From the NCBI RefSeq assembly GCF_023053635.1, contig NC_086182.1, positions 3,993,001-4,057,000 on the forward strand: a DNA stretch of 64,000 bases. Reading direction: 5' to 3'. The position numbers were made by a program, and so were the translations under genes. How positions within the stretch are numbered: position 1 is the first letter of the stretch; every line of letters starts with the position of its first letter. The stretch comes from Elgaria multicarinata webbii (Eukaryota > Chordata > Lepidosauria > Squamata > Anguidae). Shown here piece by piece: positions 56,401 to 64,000 of the stretch. The notes beneath the pieces are model-generated. The model was not told the DNA's origin. It did not search any database and saw nothing but the letters and a program-made list of their open reading frames with translations.

Positions 56401-57371
56401 CGCAAGGGTCCACTGGACCCTCGGCTCGCAAGGATGCAGCACTGGCACCTTGGGACTAGCAGGGGTGCTGACATCACCTGCCACCCACTTCGAACTCCCG
56501 GTGCCCTGTTAGGCGCAATCCTTGGAATAGCTCTCTCTCTCTCTCTGTGTACGTGTGGAAGTGCGTGGGTGTGAATTTTACCAGCAACAATATATAGTTG
56601 TGAGCTATCCCTGTTGTAATGCAAAGTACTTTAGAGTGGCTTGGTCCTGAATATGAAATTATGACCCACGAGCATTGGGAAAGACCTGCTCTTGGTAGAG
56701 ATGAAAACTGAGAAAAGTTTGTTGATATGAACCCAGGCAGCTGCCTGCAATTGGGGCTTTGGTGTGGGGCGGCAGCGGGGGGCGGGGGGGACTACAAGAG
56801 CTGTTATGATGAGTGCCTGCACTACACCTCTGAGATGGAAAAGGAATGATGGAGGAGGAAAATGTAGATGGGGGAAGAAAGATAAAACTGTAGTGGCAGG
56901 ACAGCACAAGAGAGAAAAGAGCGCAAAGGCGGGGGGGGGGGCGGAAGGAAAAAAGCAAATTAAAACTCTGCCGGGGAAGGGAAAAATTAGCGGCACACAT
57001 GCTCGGGGGAGCTGATGCCAGATTCTCTCACGTGTGTCCTAATTTCTTTAATCGGCAGTGAACCCATTGCCCCCCTCCCCCCCTCCAGCTGTTAGGCCTG
57101 AGAAAGTCGCTTGGGCTGAAAATAGCTTTTTGGATGCAACAGCAGCAAACCGGCCGAGGCGATTAAAGCCACATTCCCTTGCTCCCAGCTCCTGTTATCA
57201 GGACATTGTGTCAAGAGGGCCTAAATATCGCATCATGTTTTTACGCTTGATAAGTCAAATTTTCACAAGCTCCAGCAGCTGCTGCAGATGATAGTGCTGC
57301 TGCGTATTAAGCCCGCACTCCTTCCCCAACCTTGGGCAGGAGAATCAAGTGGTAAAGTTTTCCCTACAGGT

Positions 57372-57411
<40 letters not shown>

Positions 57412-57494
57412 TGGGGCAGCAGGGGGTGGGGGTGGGGATGCACTGCTGAATGCTGTCCCACAGGGGAAGAAAATGCCACCTCCCTGCACTTGGG
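56401..57494. other. Intergenic stretch with a GT microsatellite
   Basis: (GT)n at about 57375-57411. G- and C-rich runs near 56930-56943 and 57070-57085. Nothing else recognised. Confidence 0.35.
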
Positions 57495-57600
57495 AAAATA
57501 GCTGGTGGAGCCTTGTGGGTCCAAAGTCAGTGGGGTGGCGAAGACAGAACCCTAAACGAGCTCTCCAAGGTCACATCTTGAATAGCTCCTTTGCATTTCT

Positions 57601-57638
57601 TTTTTTTTTTTTTAATATAATTTTTATTAAACACTAAC

Positions 57639-57684
<46 letters not shown>

Positions 57685-58256
57685 TACATCAACATAAACA
57701 TCACACACATAAATGTATCATAATACATAACAAATTACTTGAGTATTTAACTGTTAACATATATAATTTTATCCATAAACATAAACAAAAGAAAACAAAG
57801 TGCTCCCCCTTCCCTTCGGGATCATTCACGTTTCCAAAACCTTAAAACCTCTTCTGGAGGCGGTTTCCCACTTCCCTTAGAAAACACATATACAAGGAAC
57901 TGTCTCCAAATCCCCTCAAATTCATTCATTTTTGCTATACTTCTTCTTACTTTAATATTACATGTCAGTTTATCATTAATAGCAATATCCCAGACTTCTT
58001 TATACCATTCTTCAATGCAATAATCTCCTTGAATCTTCCAGTTCCTAATTAGGCCGCGCTAATAAACAGTGTTGAAATAGTCCTACGCGTCCTTAATGCC
58101 ACAATTTTTTTTTTAATCGCCGATGGCAGAGACGTTCAGCAATAACTTCCTTCCAAAATCTTGCCCATTAATTAGAGATAATGAAGTTTAAAGGCTACCT
58201 TTTCAGGAGCCGACAAAAGACCTACCGGTTCATCAGACAACCAGGCTCCGCCCCCC
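57601..58256 (-). mobile_element. L1 LINE 3' end with 16-bp target duplication
   Basis: GCTCCTTTGCATTTCT occurs at 57585-57600 and again at 58257-58272. The insert begins with a T run (reverse poly(A)). On the minus strand it encodes NWKIQGDYCIEEWYKEVWDI, AINDKLTCNIKVRRS and KMNEFEGIWRQFL, the L1 ORF2 C-terminus, with FWKEVIAERLCHRR upstream. A (TA)n run lies in its 3' UTR. Confidence 0.9.
57643..57680. repeat. (TA)n microsatellite in the L1 3' UTR
   Basis: About 19 TA units within the L1 fragment. Confidence 0.9.
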
Positions 58257-58342
58257 GCTCCTTTGCATTTCTGACTGGTTCTGACTGAAACCCAGAGCGG
58301 TTTCGCCACCCCACCGACATCGGAGCCACCGGCCTCCACTGA

Positions 58343-59101
58343 AACCAGCGTATCAGGGAACTCACTCTGCTGAATCCTTCTCCGCAACATGGAAAGCAGC
58401 AACCTCTTACTTCTGTTTATATTGTTCTGTGAAATGTAACGCACACTAATGGAGCTGTACGTAACAAAAAGAAGCAGCTCTTCATTTCATAGAATCATAA
58501 CTTACTTTTTAAAAGTAAACTCATTGAGAAATACTAAGAACAAAATACTTGCCTTGCGGGATCAAGACCAGCAGCAATCCATGTAGCTTGACATATTTTC
58601 TCCCCAGCAATGGTCAACTAGGTGCCTGAATAAGCTGGACCCGGCCAGCGGGAGAGAGACCACCACCCCTCCTTTGCCCCCAACATCTAGGAGTCAGCAT
58701 TACGGCTCCATGGTTTGGCTTTTTGTGGCTAAGAGGCACCCGAAAGAAGGGCGGTTGGGGAATGAAGCTTGAGGAAAAGGCAACGTGCGCAGAGCATCAA
58801 AGCACTTCAGCTCCAGCGGTGCTATGCAGGGAGTGCTAAGGCACCTCGTGGAGAAAGTGCGTGGCCGATGCAAGCAGAACAAAGTTGGCAGAGATCTGAA
58901 AAGGCAGAACTGGAATAAGCCATGGCTGGTGGAGACCTGGTCTTGAGAGGAGGAGGAGGAGGAGATATGTTAGGGTAATATTGCAGACAGAAACTCAATA
59001 TAGCTCAGAACACCAGTGAGGTCTTCACCCTCAGGCCTCCTTGAAAGCTCCCCAGAAGCATCTGGTTGTCCAACATTGGCAGCAGGCTGAGGAACTAGAG
59101 T
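58343..59101. other. Intergenic stretch without a recognised gene
   Basis: No supportable exon or repeat family. A short GGA run near 58948-58960. Confidence 0.3.
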
Positions 59102-59225
59102 AGCCACCCTTCCCCAACCTGGTACCCTCCAGGTGCGTTGGGTGACAACTTCCATCATGCTGGCTGGGGATGATGAGAGCTGTAATCCAACACATTTGGA
59201 AGGCACCAGGTTAGGGAAGGTTGAA
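59102..59225. mobile_element. Palindromic MITE, family B
   Basis: CACCCTTCCCCAACCTGGTACC at the left is mirrored by GGCACCAGGTTAGGGAAGG at the right, with ATCATGCTGGCTGGGGATGATGA at the centre. Confidence 0.68.
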
Positions 59226-59278
59226 GTAGATGATGAAGACTCTTCTCTGTAGTGCAGCTCGGTAACTTTACACAGGAC

Positions 59279-59292
59279 ATTATTATTATTAC

Positions 59293-59345
<53 letters not shown>

Positions 59346-59420
59346 TTATTTGTATCCCGCCTTTTGCCCAAAGCTGGGCCTCAAGGCGGCCTTACAAAGT
59401 TTAAAACATACATTGGGGGT
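59279..59420 (-). mobile_element. LINE 3' tail with (ATT)n expansion
   Basis: About 20 ATT units precede TATTTATTTGTATCCCGCC and AAAGCTGGGCCTCAAGGCGGCC, the reverse of a LINE 3' end that reads GGCCGCCTTGAGGCCC...GGCGGGATACAAATAAATA. Confidence 0.7.
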
Positions 59421-59821
59421 GGGGGAAACATAGTTTAAAATACACAACAAAATTATAAGACATTAACATAGATGGAGGGCCAGATTATTCTCCAAAGGGA
59501 GTCCCTCCCTCTTCTCAGAGGGTACTGTGTACTTTTTCACTTACTTCAAAATGCGGTAAGGCAGCCCTGCTGCGTTTGGAGGCCCTTCCTGCTCATACAG
59601 TTGAACGGAGCGCCAGACATCTGCCCCAGATTCCTACGCTGACAGGATCACTGGCTCTTCTTACATTCTGATGCTCAAGCTCTCACTCTGACAATCTCTT
59701 TCTTATTTTATGCAGCTAGTCCAGCTGATGAAAGATTGCACACAAAAATGTTAAGGTTGATCACCATTAAATGTGGACTGCTTTCCAACCAAAAGATGTC
59801 ACTGGTGGGGTTTCATCACTA

Positions 59822-59918
59822 ACACTGCGATCCTATGCACGTCACTCAGACATAAGTCACATTGTGTCCAACAGGATTTACTCCCAAGAAAATGTGCATA
59901 TCATTGTAGCCTGAGTAA
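59822..59918. mobile_element. Short palindromic interspersed repeat, family F
   Basis: ACTGCGATCCTATGCACGTC, ACTCAGACATAAGTCACATTG, AACAGGATTTACTCCCAAG and GTGCATATCATTGTAGC align with the inverse of 37061-37156. Confidence 0.58.
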
Positions 59919-60015
59919 TCAAAACCAGCCGTACACATTCGGGTAAGGGCCTTCAAGCAGGCAGGCTTTTAAACATCAGCATCACGCCCAGCCAAGTCTC
60001 AGATCACAAAACTCC

Positions 60016-60105
60016 AAAATTATTATTATTATCATTTATTTATATAGCACCATCAGTGTACATGTATTATCAAGGTTGTATGGTGATGTACAAAAGCTGT
60101 AAAGC
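60016..60105 (-). mobile_element. L2-like LINE 3' tail
   Basis: (ATT)n then ATTTATATAGCACCATCAGTGTACATG is the reverse of the L2-like terminus; similarity fades soon after with an inserted GTATTATCAAGGTTGTATGG. Confidence 0.7.
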
Positions 60106-60884
60106 CAGTCAAATTGGCCAGTTTGGAGGACATGCTCTCGAGGTAGAAATTTGGTCCAGCTGTTACTGTACGGTGAGAAAGCAGGCACAGGACATACAAG
60201 ATACATGGCGTTGGAGGGCATGTTTTCATCCACCAGATGTTGCAGCACATGTTTGAGAAAGGTCATTGGCCCTAAGCAACGGCCTCTCTATAAATATGAT
60301 CATTAGCAGTTCAATTCCCCGCTGACTTGACCTTCAGACTGAGAAGCAGACCTTTTACATAGGACTCTTATAAGCTCTGCGGACTTGAAGGGGCACAGAA
60401 ATCATTCAGAGAGGTTAGCACTGCTTTTTAGAAACCGAAGCAGTTTGACGCAGGCCTATCTACAGCGGAAGTGGTGGAATTTGTCGTTTATGCTAAACGG
60501 ACACCCACTTGGACTGGTCTCAGAGCCCTTTGCCGCCCAGCCAAGCTCTCTCATGCCTTAAAAATGCACTACTGCTCCATGAAGGAAAACGGTTTAGAGT
60601 GTGAGCAAAGCCAATTGGGGAAGGGGGGGAGGGAGGGGCTGCTTTGCCCAAGATGTTGATGTTCCTTCTAAAGCTTTGCATTTATAGAGCTTATTGTCCT
60701 GCAAAAAGTACATGAAGCGCCAATCACAGGATGCATAACTTAACTTTCGGCATTCAAAGACAAAGGTTGTAGTGGTGGCCATGATTAGCGTAGATGGAGT
60801 TAGAAAACAATTGGGCAAGCTGATAGAGGATATCAGGGGCTATTAAAGGGCCATCTCTCCCTCGCCCCCATACATAGGACAGTG
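60106..60884. other. Intergenic stretch without a recognised gene
   Basis: No conserved frame or recognised repeat. Confidence 0.3.
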
Positions 60885-61037
60885 GCTTATTCTGGGTCAG
60901 ACCCTCAGCTCATCTAGCACAGTATTCTCTATGCTGACTGGCTGTGGCTCTCCAGGGTTGAAGGTGGAGATGCTGGGGATTGAATCCAGCCCCACCTGGA
61001 GGCACAGCATATACTCCGCCAGGGAGCTACACTCCTT
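60885..61037 (-). mobile_element. tRNA-derived SINE
   Basis: Minus-strand copy of the family at 61698-61905: it has CTCTCCAGGGTT, GGGGATTGAATCCAG (reverse B box) and TCCGCCAGGGAGCTAC (reverse A box). Confidence 0.6.
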
Positions 61038-61601
61038 CCCCTATGACCCCATCCACTACTGTGATCTGGAGAGGTCCTTTGGTGTGGCTCGCCCTGCCTG
61101 AGGCAGTTGTTGGAAAGGTCAGCGAAGGCCTTTTCAGCGGTGGCTTCCAGACTCCAGGAGATCTCTTCCAGGAGATTCATCTGGCTCCTTCCCCAAAGGC
61201 ACTCAGTCGCCAATTGGAAACATCGGGCTTGGCCATGAATTGACTACGCTTGGCTCTTCTTTTGCTTTCATGCTGATCTTGTGGGTTATCTGCCACGTTA
61301 TCCAATACATTGCTGTAGAGTTGCATTTTTACCTTACTGTGTTAGCTGCCTTGGATGGTTGAACTTTGAACAAGAAAGGCAGGGTACAAATGCTCTTCAT
61401 GAATACATGTTTACCATGTCAGCTATGTAGGACCTTCATATTCATACGGGCAGGAGACCTCTCGATACACAATGGTGGGAACAAACAAGAGGGGCTTGCT
61501 CTGCTTGTGAGCGTCCCAGGAGTGCAGCAGGATGGCGGCGGCGGCTGAGACGAGAAACAGCACCAGATGGATCTTGGTCTGATCCAGTATGGCTGTGATC
61601 A

Positions 61602-61606
61602 TGATT

Positions 61607-61649
<43 letters not shown>

Positions 61650-61690
61650 CTTATTACATTTCTGTACCGCCCAATAGCTGGAGCTCTTAG
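61602..61690 (-). mobile_element. LINE 3' tail with (ATTT)n
   Basis: A run of about 14 ATTT units then ACATTTCTGTACCGCCCAATAGC and TGGAGCTCT: the reverse of the LINE end at 29430-29500. Confidence 0.72.
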
Positions 61691-61697
61691 GGAGCCC

Positions 61698-61905
61698 CTC
61701 ACTCTTAGGGAGGGGCTATAGCTGAGTGTGACAAAGCCCCTGTTTTGCAGGCAGAAGGTCCCAGGTTCAACCTCCAGCTTCTCCAGGCTGGGCTAGGAAA
61801 GAACTCCGCCTGAAGCCCTGAAGAGCTATGGCTGCCAGTCAGCGCCGACGATACTGGGCTAGAGGAGCCAATGGTCTGATTCAGTCTAAGGCAGCTTCCT
61901 AGGCT
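61698..61905 (+). mobile_element. tRNA-derived SINE
   Basis: Reads GGGGCTATAGCTGAGTG (A box), GCAGAAGGTCCCAGGTTCAACCTCC (B box), GGGCTAGGAAAGAACTCC, GCTGCCAGTCAGCG, GCCAATGGTCTGATTCAG and AAGGCAGCTTCCTA, the full order for this lizard SINE. It sits directly next to a LINE tail. Confidence 0.8.
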
Positions 61906-62799
61906 CCAAAGACCCATTGGGAAGCAGTCTCTGCAGACTGGGTGCGTAACAATTCTTGGTCTCTGCTCAGCTTTCCAGGTGACTTGGCTGAAGAGGGAAA
62001 AGTCAGCTACTTCCTAGAAAGTACACTCAAAAAAAGCATACCAAACACACAGGGCCTGTCAATAGTGTTGGGCATGTGTGCATGATTGGCATATTTCCCT
62101 TTAAATACATGGAAATAAGGGCCCGGTCCCTTTGAGGCCGTCAGCTGTATTTTAAAGGAAATCATGAAATTGTCTTTACTTGACTGTGCAGCAACGATGT
62201 TGCCAGGGAGGGCGTCTCCACCCAAGGCTTCCAGCGCCTTCACTCCTCCATGCCAGCCGCTAGTGCTCTGGTCCTTCAGCAAATCAGGCTCTGTGGCTCA
62301 AGGCTGCCCTCTAGGTTTCACCACCAGCCTGAATACTGTCAGCTGACCCCACAAGGTCATCAGGAACAGGGATGGGTGAATCAGCAACATTCGGACTTGT
62401 CCAGCAAGTCCTCTGAGTTCCACCTCAAAGCTCCTTGAGACTCAAGTCTGTATTGGAGAATGAGCTCGGTTTGTTTCTTTTCGCATGAAAACCTGAGCGC
62501 ATTTTCCTTCACATTTTCCTGAATGTAGGCATCAATTATGCGTATCTTTGAAGTTCCTGCATCCCAAACCCATTGGTTAAAACATATTAGTGTGCATTTT
62601 CCAAAAGCACACATTTTTTGTGCACATTTGCCAAATGCACGCATGCTGTCAAGCACATTATTTTGGGTCTGCGAATCACACTGCAAGCTCAGAAATGAAG
62701 GTCTTCAACTGCAGATTGCATCCAAGTCCGGAAGGTACGAACTGGGTAAATCCTGATAAAAAATGAACTAAAATGAATTTCTCCTATAAACCTGACATC
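61906..62799. other. Intergenic stretch without a recognised gene
   Basis: No conserved exon. 62465-62710 has an A/T-rich repeat-like texture with several TGCACATTT / TGCATTTTCC motifs. Confidence 0.3.
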
Positions 62800-62872
62800 G
62801 TAGAACCATAGAATAGTTGAGTTGGAAGGGGCCTATAAGGCCATTGAGTCCAACCCCCTAAAATCAGTTCTT
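62800..62872 (-). mobile_element. CR1 LINE 3' terminus
   Basis: ACCATAGAATAGTTGAGTTGGAAGGGGCCTATAAGGCCATTGAGTCCAACCCCC is the reverse of the CR1 end; only the last 70 bases are present. Confidence 0.8.
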
Positions 62873-63000
62873 CCACCTGAGCCACTAATTTCACGGAGAA
62901 GCCAAATACTCCTGTGCCTTTCCTTCTTCATCCAGTGGTCGACCTTCAACTACATCATCTGCCTTATGGGCCTGGGCTAGGCTGGAGCTGGTCCCCATTG

Positions 63001-63880
63001 GTGACCATATGACTGAATTTGCCCGGATTTGCCCAGGTTTTTGATGGCAAATCCGGGAGGGGAAATCCGGATTTTTTTCCAAAGAGCAGCTCAATGGGAA
63101 TTAACAAAAATGCTTATAACTCCGTCATTTTTTAAGATAAAGACATGAAACTTGGCACAATGGTAGCTCTTAGGAAGGGCTTTAGTCATACCAAATTTGA
63201 AACAGATCCGTTCATCCATTGATTTTTTAGGAATTTTTTAAAAATTGAGGTTTTAAAATTATTATTTTTAATACCGTCATTTTTAAAGATAAAGAGATGA
63301 AACTTTGCACCATGAAAGGATTTAAGTAGAGCTTTAGCCACACCAAATTTGAAACAGATCCACTCATCCATTGATTTTTTAGGATTTTTTTAAAAAATGA
63401 GGTTTTAAAGTTATTATTTTTTAAACTGTCATTTTTAAAGATAAAGAGCTGAAAGTTGGCACCATGATAGCTTTTAGGTAGAGCTTTAGCCATACCAAAT
63501 TTGAAACAGATCTGGGGCCAGTAGCAAACCCTGTTAACAACAACAGCAGCTTGCAATGAGTGAAGATACAGTCAGAAAAGATATTCGAGGGAAGGGGAGA
63601 ATGTAACACACAGAGTAGAGCAAAAACTTCAAAGTACAGCAAAACCTACAAAAGTAGGAGTGAGTGAAGTTAATTTCAGATACATTGAATCTCTTCTTTA
63701 TTTCAGTGATTTTAACATTAAGATGTTATGTAGAACAGATTTGTCTTAAATGTGTGCTGTAAAATCAGACATGTGACCAAGGCTATGTTCGGGTGGGCAC
63801 GCCCCCTTGGTACTGGACACGCCCCCTTGGGAGGCGACCATGTTGTCCTCCTTTTTGGTTTCCAAAATATGGTCACCCTA
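63001..63880. mobile_element. hAT-type element, 880 bp, with three tandem 152-bp repeats
   Basis: Left end GTGACCATATGAC and right end ATATGGTCACCCTA, the same termini as the family E MITEs. CCCATTG flanks both sides (62994-63000 and 63881-63887), with a few outer bases of the left end missing. About 63110-63512 is three copies, 152 bases apart, of a unit containing GTCATTTTTAAAGATAAAGA, TTTGGCAC and ACCAAATTTGAAACAGATC. Near the right end CACGCCCCCTTGG occurs twice. No transposase is recognised. Confidence 0.8.
63110..63512. repeat. Tandem repeat, period 152, about 2.6 copies
   Basis: The GTCATTTTT landmark recurs at 63124, 63276 and 63428. Copies differ by scattered substitutions. A related single unit is at about 11830-11920 inside the 11359-12443 element. 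Confidence 0.88.
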
Positions 63881-64000
63881 CCCATTGTGCCTGTCTCTAA
63901 GCTTGCCAGAGTCTTAACTGTTGGGCTTCCAGGTAACCCTCCCCAGAGGGTAGCAGAACCCTTTGCCATTTGAGTTCCTATAGCAGTGTTCATCACTGTA

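Larger units (their letters stand above)
57495..58342. mobile_element. hAT-type MITE, family A, split by an L1
   Basis: The left part carries GGTGGAGCCTTGTGGGTCC, TCAGTGGGGTGGCG and ACGAGCTCTCCAAGG. The right part (58257-58342) carries TCTGACTGGTTCTGACTGAA, CCACCCCACCGACATCGG and AGCCACCGGCCTCCACTG. The L1 piece between them is younger. Confidence 0.78.

Noticed and set aside
58970-59371. Minus-strand frame with a poly-Asn stretch
   Set aside because: Caused by the (ATT)n repeat at a LINE tail; the rest crosses a family B MITE.
63186-63642. Minus-strand frames with repeated KLYLNPFMVQSF-like phrases
   Set aside because: The repetition is the 152-bp tandem array; there is no start, splice or family evidence.
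60000-64000. ARHGAP25 3' exons expected beyond BMP10
   Set aside because: No RhoGAP or coiled-coil coding similarity seen; only LINE, SINE and hAT pieces and unassigned DNA.
1-64000. LTR retrotransposon or endogenous retrovirus
   Set aside because: No paired long terminal repeats and no retroviral-type protein motif were recognised by eye; all reverse-transcriptase pieces belong to non-LTR LINEs.
1-64000. CRISPR array or bacterial-type operon
   Set aside because: Spliced vertebrate genes and reptile repeats; the tandem arrays lack the repeat-spacer pattern.

Overview
This window is nuclear DNA of a squamate reptile, most likely a lizard. The evidence is a Sauria-type SINE (about 41626-41936), many CR1 and L2-like LINE pieces, L1 3' ends, and a dense load of short non-autonomous hAT and Harbinger-like DNA transposons. 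Two intact host genes lie on the plus strand and have ordinary vertebrate exon structure.

The first gene is gastrokine 2 (GKN2): six coding exons from 1033 to 7960, with a TATA box at 962 and a poly(A) signal at 8118. It encodes a 182-residue secreted BRICHOS protein. The second is bone morphogenetic protein 10 (BMP10): two coding exons, 35303-35594 and 38120-39060, giving a 410-residue TGF-beta family precursor with a furin site and a 107-residue mature domain. GKN2 followed by BMP10 on the same strand matches the mammalian GKN1-GKN2-BMP10-ARHGAP25 block as recalled. The genes are neighbours but not a functional unit: one is a stomach mucosal protein, the other a cardiac/vascular signalling ligand.

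The intervals 8.1-35.2 kb and 39.4-64 kb show no further host gene that I can defend. They are layered repeats: CR1 copies (the largest at 8600-9617), two L2-like LINE copies (17035-17762 and 24225-25520), tRNA-derived SINEs, hAT elements with clear 8-bp target-site duplications (for example 17915-18242, 46725-47525, 50964-51093, 52123-52787 and 56081-56400), and Harbinger-like elements with 3-bp duplications (4226-4362, 18302-18785, 23452-23967). Several are stacked: CR1 in SINE in hAT at 30852-31595, L1 in hAT at 57495-58342, hAT in CR1 at 46390-47733, and a 1.1-kb foldback in hAT at 11217-12503. I saw no retroviral or other LTR element.

The most notable observations are: (1) a BMP10 mature domain one residue short at the conserved start of its main helix; (2) a 941-bp element at 49321-50261 with inverted 77-bp ends around a CpG-rich, gene-like interior; (3) a perfect 130-bp palindrome with a perfect 8-bp target-site duplication; and (4) an 880-bp hAT-like element with three 152-bp tandem repeats that shares its ends with the short foldback family seen elsewhere in the window.
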